Origin: G963717155 sp963717155
Lineage (GTDB): Bacteria > Actinomycetota > Thermoleophilia > Gaiellales > JALYLC01
Assembly: GCA_963717155.1 (NCBI GenBank)
Contig: OY970326.1
Location: 2,604,001-2,668,000, forward strand
Reading direction: 5' to 3'
DNA length: 64,000 nt
How positions within the stretch are numbered: position 1 is the first letter of the stretch; each line of letters starts with the position of its first letter. The notes below the pieces were generated by a model. It did not search any database, was not told where the DNA came from, and saw only the letters and a list, made by a program, of their open reading frames with translations. Positions 20,423 through 29,150 of this stretch are shown here, in pieces. Position numbers and translations under genes: made by a program.

Positions 20423-21282
20423 GTGAGCGCCACACGCACGCCGATTGCGATTCCAGCGCAGACGTACTTCATCGGCAGCGCGATCTTCCACTACCTCGGA
20501 CCGGCCTTCGCGGTGCTGTTGTTCGCGCGGGTCGACGTCGTGGGCGTGGCGTGGCTGCGCATCGCGAGCGCCGCGTTGATCTTCGCCTGCTGGCGGCAGC
20601 CGTGGCGCGGACTGCGCGGGCTCGAGCCATCGGGAAGGTGGCTGCTCGCAGGCTGGGGCGTCGTGTTGGCGATCATGAACGTCTGCTTCTACGAGGCGAT
20701 CGCACACCTGCCCCTCGGAACCGTCGCAGCGATCGAGTTCCTGCCCGTGATCCTCGTCGCCGCGCTGGGCGCGCGCAGGCCGCGCAACCTCGCCGCACTG
20801 GCACTTGCCGTGACAGGTGTCTACCTCCTGACCGACGTGCGGCTCACAGGCGAGACGCGGGATTCCTGTTCGCGTTCGCAAACGCCGTGCTGTTTGCGCT
20901 CTACATCGTGCTCGGCGACCGCGTCGCGAAGCGGGACACGATGGGCGGCATCGACGGGCTCGCGACCGCCATGCTGGTCGCGGCGATCGTCGTCACGCCG
21001 ATCGGCGGGCTCGCAGCCGCGCGGTCCTTCGGCGATCCCATCGCGATCGCCGCCGGCCTCGGCGTGGGAATCACGTCGTCCGTGATCCCGTACGTGTGCG
21101 ACCAGCTGGCCCTCGCGCGCATCGCGCGTGCCACCTACGCGCTGCTGGTGGCGCTGCTGCCGGCGACGGCGACCGTGATCGGCATCGTCGTGCTGACACA
21201 GATTCCGTCGTGGCCCGAGGTCGCGGGGGTCGCCCTCGTCATCGCGGGCGTCGCGTCGCACCGCCCGGCTCCGGCCAGCTGA
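20423..21282 (+). CDS. EamA/DMT family (RhaT-like) transporter, frameshifted
   Basis: A 10-TM drug/metabolite transporter, probably exporting an amino acid or related metabolite. The first half (GTG 20423, IFHYLGPAFAVLLFARVDVV onward, to VYLLTDVRLTGE) is in one frame. The second half (AGFLFAFANAVLFALYIVLG to 21282) is one frame back. The break is near 20855, a net loss of one base. Both halves are fully conserved in character, so an assembly error is as likely as a real lesion. Divergent from the Lrp gene. Confidence 0.85.
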
Positions 21283-21286
21283 TCTA

Positions 21287-21667
21287 ATGCACCGGATGAC
21301 GACCGGCATCGCCCCCTGGCTCTCGGTGCAGCATGGCGCGCGGGCGGTCGAGTTCTACCGAGCGGCATTCGGCGCGACGGAGCTCCATCGCGTCGAGAAC
21401 GAGTCCGGAGAGATCGTCGCGCAGCTCGCGATCGGCGAGGCGCAGTTCTGGGTCTCGGACGAGCCGGCGACCAGCCCGGACACCCTCGGCGGAGCGTCGG
21501 CGCGGATGATCCTGAGCGTCGAAGACCCGGACGCGGTGTTCGCGCGCGCGGTCGGCGCCGGCGCGATCGTCGTCGCCGACATGTACGAGGGTCACGGGTG
21601 GAGGATCGGGCGCGTCACCGATCCCTTCGGCCACGACTGGGAGATCGCGAAGCGGCTCCGGATGTAG
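21287..21667 (+). CDS. VOC family protein (glyoxalase/PhnB-like)
   Basis: A 126-residue vicinal-oxygen-chelate protein: PWLSVQHGARAVEFYRAAFG opens the fold and RIGRVTDPFGHDWEIAKRL closes it, as in PhnB/YdeM-like members. Metal ligands and substrate are not certain. ATG 21287 or 21296 may be the start. It follows the DMT gene by four bases and precedes the cupin gene, so the three may be cotranscribed. Confidence 0.88.
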   Translation: MHRMTTGIAPWLSVQHGARAVEFYRAAFGATELHRVENESGEIVAQLAIGEAQFWVSDEPATSPDTLGGASARMILSVEDPDAVFARAVGAGAIVVADMYEGHGWRIGRVTDPFGHDWEIAKRLRM

Positions 21668-21679
21668 AGTCGCGCTCGT

Positions 21680-22039
21680 ATGGGCGGTGGAATCGAGCTC
21701 GACGAGCTTCCTCTGGTCTTCGCGGCCGACGGCGTCGACATTCGGGCGGCCGAGGCCGGCGACCACACCATGGCGCTCGTGCGGCTCGCAAAAGGGCACG
21801 ACGCGCGGCCACTGTTCAAGGGGCTGCCGGACGATCTGTGCCAGTGCCCCCACTGGGGGTACGTGATCAAGGGCGCGCTGCGCGTCTGGACCGCCGAGGG
21901 ATCAGACGTCTACCGAGAGGGTCAGGCGTTCTACTGGCCGCCGGGCCACGCACCCGAGGCGCTCGAGGACACGGACTTCCTCGAGATCTCTCCAACGCGG
22001 GAGCTCGAGGTCATGCACGCGCACGTCGCCGGCGACTGA
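21680..22039 (+). CDS. cupin domain protein
   Basis: A 119-residue small beta-barrel protein. CPHWGYVIKGALRV followed by YREGQAFYWPPGHAPEALED matches the two cupin motifs, with His in motif 1 and PGHAPE in motif 2. Enzymatic or binding role unknown. 12 bp after the VOC gene. Confidence 0.82.
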   Translation: MGGGIELDELPLVFAADGVDIRAAEAGDHTMALVRLAKGHDARPLFKGLPDDLCQCPHWGYVIKGALRVWTAEGSDVYREGQAFYWPPGHAPEALEDTDFLEISPTRELEVMHAHVAGD

Positions 22040-22051
22040 CCGGGTGACCTA

Positions 22052-23014
22052 CTAACCCGTCGTCGTCGTATCGGTCGCCGTGGTGGTCGTCGTGGGCGTC
22101 GTCACGGTGGTCGTCGAGCTGGTCGTCGTCGTCGTGGTCGGCTGGCCGTTCGAGACGCTCAGCTGCACCGTCGATCCCTTCGGCGCCTGGCCGCTCGACG
22201 GGTTCTGGGCCACGACGGTGTCTGCGGGCGAGTCGGACTGGACGTGGGTGACCGCCGACTTGAATCCCTTCGCGGTCAACTGGGACTGCGCCTGGTCGAC
22301 GGTGGTGCCGACGACGCTCGGGACGGCCACGGTGCCCGTGCCCTTCGAGACGTTGATCCGCACGGTCGAGTTGGGCGCGACGCGAGCGCCCGCCGCAGGC
22401 GACTGGGCGACGACGTTCCCGGTCTGCTCGTCGGAGAACACCTGAGCAGAGGTGACCTTGAAGCCGGCGCTGACGAGTCGATCGCGGGCCTCGGCCTGCG
22501 GGAGGCCGACCGCGTTTGGCACCGTCGCCTGGCTCGGTCCCTTGGAGACGAGCAGCTTCACGGTCGAGCCGTCGTCCGCCTTGGTGCCGGAGCCGGGATT
22601 CTGGCCGAAGACGATTCCCGACGGCTTGGCGTTGGACTGCTGGGTGATCTGCACCTTGAAGCCGTCCTGCTGCAGAGTCGTCACCGCAGCGTCGCTGGTC
22701 ATGCCGACGACGGCCGGGACGGTCTTGCTCGACGAGCGCGTGAAGTACCAGATGCCGAGACCGGCGATGATGAGCAGGCCGACCACGGCGACCGCGATCC
22801 ATGGCAGGAGCTCGCGAAAGCGCGAGGGTGGCTGCTCCTCGATGCGATCGCTCTCGCGTTCGACGGTGCCATCCGGAAGCACGCGGACGCGCTCTTCCTC
22901 GTGGACGACGTGTATGTCCGCGTCGGGGTCGATCGGGGGCGGCGGCACGCGGCGCGGAGGCTGAATCTCCGTCTCGTCCGGCGGCAGGACCACGGGGTCG
23001 TCGTCGTCAGGCAT
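22052..23014 (-). CDS. PASTA-domain membrane protein with Thr-rich tail
   Basis: A 320-residue single-pass protein. An acidic/proline-rich cytoplasmic N-terminus to ~75 precedes a TM at ~83-104 (IAVAVVGLLIIAGLGIWYF). Three extracellular PASTA repeats follow, each starting with a VPxxVG-type motif: VPAVVGM, VPNAVGL, VPSVVGT. The last ~30 residues are almost all Thr/Ser. PASTA domains bind peptidoglycan or muropeptides, but no kinase domain is attached, unlike PknB. ATG 23014 (MPDDDDP) lies inside the 3' end of the upstream gene (8-bp overlap), so they form an operon. Confidence 0.88.
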   Translation of the reverse strand: MPDDDDPVVLPPDETEIQPPRRVPPPPIDPDADIHVVHEEERVRVLPDGTVERESDRIEEQPPSRFRELLPWIAVAVVGLLIIAGLGIWYFTRSSSKTVPAVVGMTSDAAVTTLQQDGFKVQITQQSNAKPSGIVFGQNPGSGTKADDGSTVKLLVSKGPSQATVPNAVGLPQAEARDRLVSAGFKVTSAQVFSDEQTGNVVAQSPAAGARVAPNSTVRINVSKGTGTVAVPSVVGTTVDQAQSQLTAKGFKSAVTHVQSDSPADTVVAQNPSSGQAPKGSTVQLSVSNGQPTTTTTTSSTTTVTTPTTTTTATDTTTTG

Positions 23015-23708
23015 CGGGCTCAACCTCTCGTCGCGGCTCGGCCGGAGGATAGCCGGCAGCGCTTGCGCCCTCTGCACGACGCACCGGGACAGCGCCCTCG
23101 TCCACAGCCGTCGGGGACTCCTCGACCGCGGCGGGGGGTGGTTCGATCACGGCCGTTCGCGGCTCCTCGACGACGGCGGGAGGCGGGTCGATCACGGCCG
23201 TCCGTGGCCCCTCGACGACGGCGGGAGGTTCGTCCACGTGCGGGCGTGGCTCGGGAGGCGTCCACTGGCTGATCTCTGCACTCGCCGCGTCGGTAGGACC
23301 GGGAGCTGCCTGGCCCACGCGCGGCTCGATCAGCGAGAACGCCAGGAGCATGCCCGACACGAACGCGAACGCCGGCAGCGAGATCTCCCAGCGAGCGATC
23401 CACGAGTCGGGAAGGAAATCGCGTACGCGGTCGGACATCCACGAGGGATTGTCCGCGGCGACCGCGACGAGGGCCGCAGAGAGCAGCGTCCACGGGAGGA
23501 AGGCCAGTACGAGCATCGGCGTGTTCGCCCGGAAACCCGGGGAGCGGCGACCGCCGGCCTGGTAGAAGATCCCGAGCACGAGCCCGGCCGCTGCCCACAT
23601 GAGCGCGCGGGTCCAGAAGCTGCCGCCGTTGTCCCCCACGTCCGTGACGAAGTAGAGGATCGCGGCCGCGGCCGTGAGACCGACCAGCGTGGTGAGGGCG
23701 CGGACCAT
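23007..23708 (-). CDS. four-TM membrane protein with tandem Pro/Val/Glu repeats
   Basis: A 233-residue protein with four predicted TM helices in residues 1-126, then a cytoplasmic or wall-facing tail. Residues 160-204 are three 15-residue repeats of the form PPPAVVEEPRTAVIE. No family recognised. It shares the operon with the PASTA protein (overlapping end), suggesting a joint envelope role. Confidence 0.7.
   Translation of the reverse strand: MVRALTTLVGLTAAAAILYFVTDVGDNGGSFWTRALMWAAAGLVLGIFYQAGGRRSPGFRANTPMLVLAFLPWTLLSAALVAVAADNPSWMSDRVRDFLPDSWIARWEISLPAFAFVSGMLLAFSLIEPRVGQAAPGPTDAASAEISQWTPPEPRPHVDEPPAVVEGPRTAVIDPPPAVVEEPRTAVIEPPPAAVEESPTAVDEGAVPVRRAEGASAAGYPPAEPRREVEPDA
23097..23231 (-). 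repeat. three tandem 45-bp in-frame repeats
   Basis: Encodes residues 160-204 of the membrane protein gene: three 15-residue units, the first two nearly identical and the third diverged (PPPAAVEESPTAVDE). Likely variable in copy number between strains. Confidence 0.7.
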
Positions 23709-23787
23709 CGAACGTCGTTGTACCCCGGAGCGAGGGAGGTCAAACGGGGCACCTGCGCTGCCCCGCCCTCATCCTAGACTCAAGAGC

Positions 23788-23973
23788 ATGTCTCACGAGA
23801 AGGAGTGCGACTGCGGCGGGCGAGGCTGGCAGGAAGGCCCGAAGGGCGTGACGGGAGCATTCGTGTACACGCTCCGAGGGTTCATCGAAGGCCCGCGGAA
23901 CCGCGGCCGAGAGGCCCGCTGGGCACCGTGTCCCCGGTGCAACCCTGACGGGAAGAAGGCCGCCCCGAGATAG
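23788..23973 (+). CDS. small Cys-rich (zinc-ribbon-like) protein
   Basis: 61 residues with CDCGGRG near the N-terminus and CPRCNP near the C-terminus, a split four-Cys arrangement like half of a DnaJ-type zinc finger. ATG 23788 is preceded by CAAGAG, a weak ribosome binding site. A terminator-like hairpin follows at once. Function unknown. Confidence 0.6.
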   Translation: MSHEKECDCGGRGWQEGPKGVTGAFVYTLRGFIEGPRNRGREARWAPCPRCNPDGKKAAPR

Positions 23974-23976
23974 CAG

Positions 23977-24001
23977 AAAGGCCCCGAGGTGCAGGGCCTT
24001 T
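23977..24001. terminator. hairpin terminator beside the tRNA-Val fragment
   Basis: AAAGGCCC at 23977-23984 pairs with GGGCCTTT at 23994-24001 across 9 nt. It ends the small Cys-rich gene on the plus strand and mirrors the imperfect hairpin at 35228-35253 beyond the intact tRNA-Val, so it is probably a duplicated tRNA terminator. Confidence 0.65.
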
Positions 24002-24007
24002 CCGAGA

Positions 24008-24052
24008 TGGGCGTACTTGGGATTGAACCAAGGACCTCCCGCGTGTGAGGCG
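24008..24052 (-). repeat. attachment-site copy: 3' half of tRNA-Val
   Basis: 45 bases identical to 35260-35304, covering the tRNA-Val(CAC) from the anticodon-stem region to the discriminator base, minus strand. The 5' half is absent. This is the classic duplicated att core left by tRNA-targeting integration, and it marks the far end of the element that starts at the intact tRNA. Confidence 0.9.
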
Positions 24053-24281
24053 TCCGAAACTGCGACGCGCGGGGAACTGGGGGGCATCGGAGGGCACGAG
24101 ATCGCAGTCGCCAGGCCGATTCGAGCCGGTCGGCGTACCCGCACGTTCCCGTCCATCACCTGGGAGATGTTCCCCGGATGTTCCCCGCCGACACGCTCAG
24201 ATCCGTTCTGCGGGCTCGTGCGGTCCGGACAGGTGAGGGAAAGTCCGGGTAGCTCGCACGCACTCCACGCGCCACTCCGGC

Positions 24282-24719
24282 TCAGGCGGGTGTGCGCTCA
24301 GGTCTCCCAGCCGCCCAGCCGCCCAGCCGGTCGGCCTCGCGGTCGCGCCCGCGTGCCCGAGCCCGGCGCTCCAGCCTCGACGCGATCGACTGACCGATCA
24401 TCTCAGACGCCGGTGCCGTGATGAACACGCCGAGCACGAGGCAGATGAAGAAGCCGACGAGCCAGCCGCGCCGACGCGCATCGGCACCGAGCGCATCCCC
24501 GAGCCCGTAGTGCCACAGGACCGTCCGGAGCAGGGTCAGTACGACGAAGGCGGCGATGTCGATCCGCGTGACGAGCTGGCGTCGGCGCGCGCGGTCGATC
24601 TCCCGCTGGTCGCTAGCTCGCGCCTCCTGCTCCTCGCGCAGATTCTCCTCGGCCGCCAGCTGCGCGGCGCGCTCCGCATCGAGCTGGCGCTGCAACGCAC
24701 GGATGTCGTCGTCGCGCAC
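24282..24719 (-). CDS. hypothetical protein: coiled coil plus two TM segments
   Basis: 145 residues from GTG 24719. Residues 1-50 are a charged heptad-rich coiled coil (IRALQRQLDAERAAQLAAEE). Two hydrophobic segments follow (IDIAAFVVLTLLRTVLWHYG and WLVGFFICLVLGVFITAP), then a basic tail. No family recognised. First gene inside the element from the left. Confidence 0.55.
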   Translation of the reverse strand: MRDDDIRALQRQLDAERAAQLAAEENLREEQEARASDQREIDRARRRQLVTRIDIAAFVVLTLLRTVLWHYGLGDALGADARRRGWLVGFFICLVLGVFITAPASEMIGQSIASRLERRARARGRDREADRLGGWAAGRPERTPA

Positions 24720-24819
24720 CCGCCGGTGGGCTCGATCAGCAGGTCCCAGGCCACGATCTCGCCGAGGTCCGGGCGTGCCGAGTCGGTCTCGGCCTGTAGC
24801 TTGGTCGGGTGGAGCCGGT

Positions 24820-25078
24820 GGGCGCCTGGGCCCGGAACGAGAGCCGCTGTCGAGAAGCTCCAGACCGAACTCGGGGTCACCGCGGCGGCCGGGTCGGCGC
24901 GGAGACGGTGGACGCGTTCAACAAGGCAGTCGCGGACGGGACGCTCCAGCCGTCAACCACGACGCCCTCGTCAAGCACTACGGGAACCACCACGGCGACG
25001 ACCGGGACCACGACAGCCGGGACCGCGGGAACGACGACGACGGCCACGACCAAGACGACCACGACATCTACGAACTAG
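24820..25078 (+). pseudogene. peptidoglycan-binding-domain protein with Thr-rich tail, frameshifted remnant
   Basis: AAVEKLQTELGVT in one frame continues after a shift near 24890 as GAETVDAFNKAVADGTLQ; together these make the end of a PG_binding_1 domain. A Thr/Gly/Ala-rich tail (TTTATTKTTTTSTN at the end) follows. The start is not identifiable. The tail style matches those of the PASTA protein at 22052 and the membrane protein at 49557. Confidence 0.6.
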
Positions 25079-25222
25079 CTTGCGTGATCGTCCGGTGGCT
25101 ACCTCGCCTGCATCGGATCCCTCGCGATTGTCCCCGCCCAGGCGCGGATCGCATCCCAGTCGCGAAACTCGCCTTCGGGCGGCTGCACTACACGGCCAAC
25201 GATTCGCTCTGTATGCCCAAGG

Positions 25223-25375
25223 ATGGCGCACGCGTCGGTTGACTACCACGGCAGCAGAATTCCGGTCTGCCGCATACACGTAGCGACCTACGCTCGGTGG
25301 GCCGAGGAAGCCGAAGCGAATCCCGAGAATCAGTGGGCATGGTTCTACGACACGGACCCTCCGCACGGGATTTGA
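25223..25375 (+). CDS. possible 50-residue small protein
   Basis: ATG 25223 to TGA 25373-25375. The peptide has a natural composition rich in aromatic residues (RIHVATYARWAEEAEANPE, ending NQWAWFYDTDPPHGI). The ribosome binding site (CCAAGG) is too close to be good. No family recognised; other frames here are worse. Confidence 0.4.
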   Translation: MAHASVDYHGSRIPVCRIHVATYARWAEEAEANPENQWAWFYDTDPPHGI

Positions 25376-25496
25376 GCCGCGTCCGGTTCGGGGCCGGAGC
25401 GGCCCCGCGGGCGCGGCGGGCGAGTTCCTGCACCTGGCTCACGCGGTGATCCTTCTCGGCTGGCGCTTTGGCGTGCCGCTCAGGCGGTGGTGCCGC

Positions 25497-26383
25497 TCAG
25501 GCGGTGATTCCGCGGATGTCGAGCTTGGCGACCAACTCGGGGTCGTTGAACACGTCAATCGCCAGCGCGTGGTCGCCGACTGACCGTGAACGCCAGCACC
25601 GCGAACGGCCGCTCGCCGTCGAACGCGACCACGCCGGCGGCGCCGTTGACCAGCGCCGGACGAACGTATGGCGCGAAACGCCGGGCGCGTCATCGCCCCG
25701 CGCGCGACTCGCGCGGCGCCGTGGAGCTCGAGCGGGTCGCCGTCGCGGCGGTGGGCGCGGAGCACGACGTCCGGGTCGAGCACCGCCACCAGCGCGTCCA
25801 TGTCGCCCTCCCGGGCGGCGGCGAAGTAGGCGTCGACGACCGCCCGCTGGCGGGTCAGGTCCGGGTCCGGCGGCGGCGCCGCCTCGCGCACGCGGCGGCG
25901 GGCGCGGCTGGCGAGCTGGCGGGTCGCGTCCGGTGAGCGGTCGACCATCGCCGCGATCTCGTCGAACGGTACCGCGAACATGTCGTGCAGCACGAACGCG
26001 AGCCGCTCGGCTGGACTGAGCGTGTCCAGCACGACCTGCAGCGCGATCCCGACCGAGTCCGCGAGCAACGCTTCGTGCTCGGGATCGGTCCCGACCGCCG
26101 GGTCGTCGATGATCGGCTCCGGCAGGAAGCCGTCGAGCGGCTGCTCGCCGCGGGTCCGGCGCGACCGGAGCATGTTCAGGCAGATCCGGGCGACGACCGT
26201 CGTCAGCCACCGCTCGAGGCTGTCGATCTGCTCGGCGTCGGTCCGCGACAGCCGTAGCCACGCCTCCTGCACAGCGTCGTCGGCCTCGCTCAACGAGCCG
26301 AGAATCCGGTAGGCGACCGCGCGCAGCTGCGGCCGCTGGCGGTCGAACCTGTCGGCCAGCTCGAGTTCGTCCATCGCCGTCAC
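25497..26383 (-). pseudogene. second ECF41-type sigma factor, frameshifted twice
   Basis: The N-terminus is intact: region 2 (YRILGSLSEADDAVQEAWLR), FLPEPII in place of WLPEPLL, and region 4 (TLSPAERLAFVLHDMFAVPF). The SnoaL-like tail starts (VDAYFAAAREGDMDALVAVL) and then needs shifts near 25672 and 25577 to reach the natural end (ALAIDVFNDPELVAKLDIRG). The tail appears to lack the DGGGK and NPDKL motifs of the sigma at 7746, so it is a divergent subgroup. Divergent from the carboxymuconolactone decarboxylase gene. Confidence 0.85.
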
Positions 26384-26404
26384 ACCGTCCGCGTCTCGCG
26401 GGTC
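26378..26404 (+). promoter_or_regulatory. predicted ECF41-type promoter for the decarboxylase gene
   Basis: CGTCACA at 26378-26384, exactly 16 nt, then GGTC at 26401-26404, 48 bp before the ATG at 26453. Same layout as the site at 6707, with one mismatch in the -10 element. It overlaps the divergent sigma start. Confidence 0.45.
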
Positions 26405-26422
26405 ATACCGAATAGACCCGCG
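26397..26422. promoter_or_regulatory. perfect inverted repeat between sigma and decarboxylase genes
   Basis: CGCGGGTC at 26397-26404 and GACCCGCG at 26415-26422 with a 10-nt spacer. It overlaps the -10 element of the predicted ECF41 promoter, so it could be an operator for the divergent pair. Confidence 0.45.
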
Positions 26423-26452
26423 AACCCCAACCTACGTGACAGGAGGTGCCCG

Positions 26453-27084
26453 ATGGCACGAATTCAAGGAGTACCGAAGAGCCAGGCCGGGCCGATGGTC
26501 AGGCTCGTCTACCGGTTCGGCCCGAGGATGATGAAGAAGCTGACGGGCCGCGACGCCGCAGACCGGCAGCGGGATCGAGCCGATCGAGATCTGGGCCCAC
26601 CAGCCGAAGATGATGATCGGGATGGGCAAGTTCAACCAGGCGGTGCGCAAGGGGAAGGTCCGTCGACGAGCGGCTCAAGAACCTGGTCGAGCTGAAGGGC
26701 GCCCAGATGATCGGCTGCGAGTTCTGCGTCGACCTCGGCTCGCAGATCTGCCGCAACTGCGGCTTCTCCGACGAGGAGCTGCTGGCGCTGCCGCGCTACC
26801 GCCAGAGCGACCTGTTCACCGAACGCGAGAAGCTGGCGCTCGACTACACCGTCGCCGTGATGCGGACGCCGGTCGAGGTCACCGACGAGCTATTCGCCCG
26901 GATGAAGGAGCACTTCAGCGACCAGCAGCTCGTCGAGATCACCGCACTGCTGACGCTCGTCAACCTCGACCGGTTCAACGCCGCCTTCGGGATCGGCTCG
27001 GCCGGGTTCAGCGAGGGAATGGTCTGCGTGCCGCCGGACCGCCCCGCCGCCAACCCCACATTGGCGAGGATCGGACCCCTCTAA
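26453..27084 (+). pseudogene. carboxymuconolactone decarboxylase (AhpD-like) family, frameshifted twice
   Basis: ATG 26453 follows a strong GGAGG. The product is in three frames: to KKLTGRDAA, then GIEPIEIWAHQPKMMIGMG (shift near 26560), then DERLKNLVELKGAQ onward to 27084 (shift near 26658). The redox motif CEFCVDLGS is intact. Members reduce peroxides or act on lactones and are the commonest partner of ECF41 sigmas. Two lesions in 630 bp suggest real decay. Confidence 0.85.
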
Positions 27085-27197
27085 CCACCCGCGCCACAAG
27101 CGGCGGACCTCCCGCAGTAGGAACCGGCCACGAGGTGCTCCGCGATCGACGCCCGACCGCGGAGACGGGGTTCCTCTGTTTGGCGGCTTCGGCGGGT

Positions 27198-27650
27198 CAG
27201 TGCTGGAGGCCGCCCCAGGCCCAGCGCCGGATGCTGAAGCCTTCGGGTACATCGTCGGCGGAGTCGTAGTAGGCGAACATGGTTGTGGTGGTGGCCCAGG
27301 CGAAGTAGTCGTGCAGCACCTGCCGCAGCGGCTCGTGGGTGAGGCTGACGTCTGCCAACGCCTAGTCAAACCAAGCGATCGCGCGCTGATCGATTTCCTC
27401 GTGCAGGCCGTTGCCGCTGTGGATGCGCACGACCGCTGTCTCGTCGCCGTAGCGCTCGGAGTAGGTGGGCGGTCCCCCGAGCGCCTCGGCCCAGTAGGCG
27501 GCGAGCCGCTCCCTGTGCTGGGGGTGGAAGCCGTGGGTGAAGGCATGTCTCATCACCTCGTCAGTCATCATCCCGGCATGCCACGCCTCGGCCAGCAAGA
27601 GCAGGCCCCCTCGTCACCGCCAGCGGCGTCGTACACGCTTTGCCCGGCAG
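27198..27650 (-). pseudogene. bacterial globin (truncated-haemoglobin-like) pseudogene
   Basis: Read on the minus strand: a start region SVYDAAGGDEG, a shift near 27600, then LAEAWHAGMMTDEVMRHAF, THGFHPQHRERLAAYWAEAL and GGPPTYSERYGDE. An in-frame TAG at 27362-27364 follows, then ALADVSLTHEPLRQVLHDYF to the natural stop at 27198. The order and the F/H/W pattern match actinobacterial globins. One frameshift plus one nonsense codon make it non-functional as read. Confidence 0.7.
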
Positions 27651-27697
27651 GATCATTACCTAAGCTAAAGACGACCGAGCGAGCGGAAGGAGTTGTC

Positions 27698-28588
27698 TTG
27701 CCTAGGCGTGACGGGTATATCGCCGGTGTGCCCTGCTGGGTCGACACTTCGCAGCCCAAACCAGACGCGGCTGCGGAGTTCTACGGGGGCCTATTCGGAT
27801 GGGAGTTCGAGGACTCGATGCCGGCGGGGTCGCCGGGCACCTACCTGATCGCCCGCCTCCACGGGGCCACCGTGGCGGCGGTGTCATCGCAACCTGAGGA
27901 ACCGCCTGCGCACGCGGTCTGGAACACCTACATCTGGGTCGACGATGCCGACGAAGCAGCGGCGAAGGCGCGCGAGGCGGGCGGCCGCATTCTGAACGAG
28001 CCGTTCGACGTGATGGACGCCGGTCGGATGGCGCTGCTCGCCGACCCGGAAGGCGCCGTGTTCTCCGTTTGGCAGGCGAGGCAGTATCGGGGCGCCCAGG
28101 TCGTCAACGAGCCCGGCTCGCTGAACTTCAACGTCCTCAACACCCGCGACCCGGAGGCGGCGAAACGCTTCTACAGCGCCGTGTTCGACTGGACGACGCT
28201 CGATCTCGGCAGCGGCGAGTTCTGGACGCTGCGCGCGTACGGCAACTACCTCGAAGATCTCACTCCCGGCGTTCGCGAACGGACCGCCGAGTTGGGCGCG
28301 GCGGGGTTCGAGGACGTCGTTGCAGCGATCACCACGATCGCTAGCGACGACACACATACGCCCGCCCACTGGGGCGTCACGTTCTCGACCGACAACGCGG
28401 ATGCGATCGCAGCGAAGGCGGCCGACCTCGGCGGCACGGTGCTCGTCGCTCCGCTCGATGCACCGTACTCCCGCCTGACGGTGCTCCGCGACCCGCAAGG
28501 GGCGACGTTCTCCGCGACGGCGTTCGTGTCCGAGAACAAGGATGTGAGCCGCGAGGTCGCCCGAGCGGCCGGGCCTCGCAGCCGGTGA
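27698..28588 (+). CDS. two-domain VOC family protein
   Basis: A 296-residue protein with two tandem glyoxalase/bleomycin-resistance modules. The first runs GVPCWVDTSQPKPDAAAEFY to PEGAVFSVWQ and the second LNFNVLNTRDPEAAKRFYSA to DPQGATFSATAF. Actinobacterial proteins of this layout are often called hydroxylases, but the substrate is unknown. TTG 27698 is chosen because GGAAGGAG lies 5 nt upstream; the longer open frame is the globin's antisense. Confidence 0.88.
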   Translation: MPRRDGYIAGVPCWVDTSQPKPDAAAEFYGGLFGWEFEDSMPAGSPGTYLIARLHGATVAAVSSQPEEPPAHAVWNTYIWVDDADEAAAKAREAGGRILNEPFDVMDAGRMALLADPEGAVFSVWQARQYRGAQVVNEPGSLNFNVLNTRDPEAAKRFYSAVFDWTTLDLGSGEFWTLRAYGNYLEDLTPGVRERTAELGAAGFEDVVAAITTIASDDTHTPAHWGVTFSTDNADAIAAKAADLGGTVLVAPLDAPYSRLTVLRDPQGATFSATAFVSENKDVSREVARAAGPRSR

Positions 28589-28705
28589 GGATCTCCACTA
28601 CGGGCTGCACTCCTTCGATCACCTCGTCTGGTCGGATAACGTCGCCCAGGACCGTCGCCGGGGAACACACGCAACGCACGCTTCGTCACGTCTGCGCGAG
28701 GTGAC

Positions 28706-29125
28706 ATGATCGCGTCACGTCCGAGCTACCAAACCGACCCGCGCGTCGACGCCTACATCGACGCGCTCCCCGAGTGGCAGCAAGCTATCTGCCGCCGGTT
28801 ACGCGATCTGATCCACGCCGCCGATCCGGAATCGATCGAGACGATCAAGCGGACCGTGCTGCCCTACTTCGTGCTCGAGGGCAACGTGTGCGCGCTGCTC
28901 GCAGCGAAGGACCACGTCAACCTCTTCCTCTATGACGGCGGGATCGTGCCGGATCCGGAGAGGATGATCACCGCCGGCCACGAGAACAAGACCGCCCGGA
29001 TGATTTCTTTCTACCGCGGCGACTCGATCAACGAGCCCGCCCTGACCGCGATGCTGAGGCAGATCATCGCGAACAACCGCGCCGGTGGCTGGCGCAAACT
29101 CAAAGCGCGCAAGACTGCCAGGTGA
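28706..29125 (+). CDS. DUF1801 family protein (first of a pair)
   Basis: A 139-residue protein of the DUF1801/YdhG-like fold: VDAYIDALPEWQQAICRRLR, KRTVLPYFVLEGNVCALLAA, HVNLFLYDGG. ATG 28706 has GAGGTG just upstream. Function unknown. The next gene is a DUF1801 paralogue. Confidence 0.82.
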   Translation: MIASRPSYQTDPRVDAYIDALPEWQQAICRRLRDLIHAADPESIETIKRTVLPYFVLEGNVCALLAAKDHVNLFLYDGGIVPDPERMITAGHENKTARMISFYRGDSINEPALTAMLRQIIANNRAGGWRKLKARKTAR

Positions 29126-29150
29126 AGCCACGACTCGAGCGAGGTCAGGA

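Noticed and set aside
24008..24080. A second tRNA-Val gene
   Set aside because: Only the 3' half matches; the acceptor 5' strand and D arm are missing, so it is an att fragment.
27200..27697. Upstream extension of the VOC gene's frame
   Set aside because: It is antisense to the globin pseudogene and the TTG at 27698 has a strong ribosome binding site.
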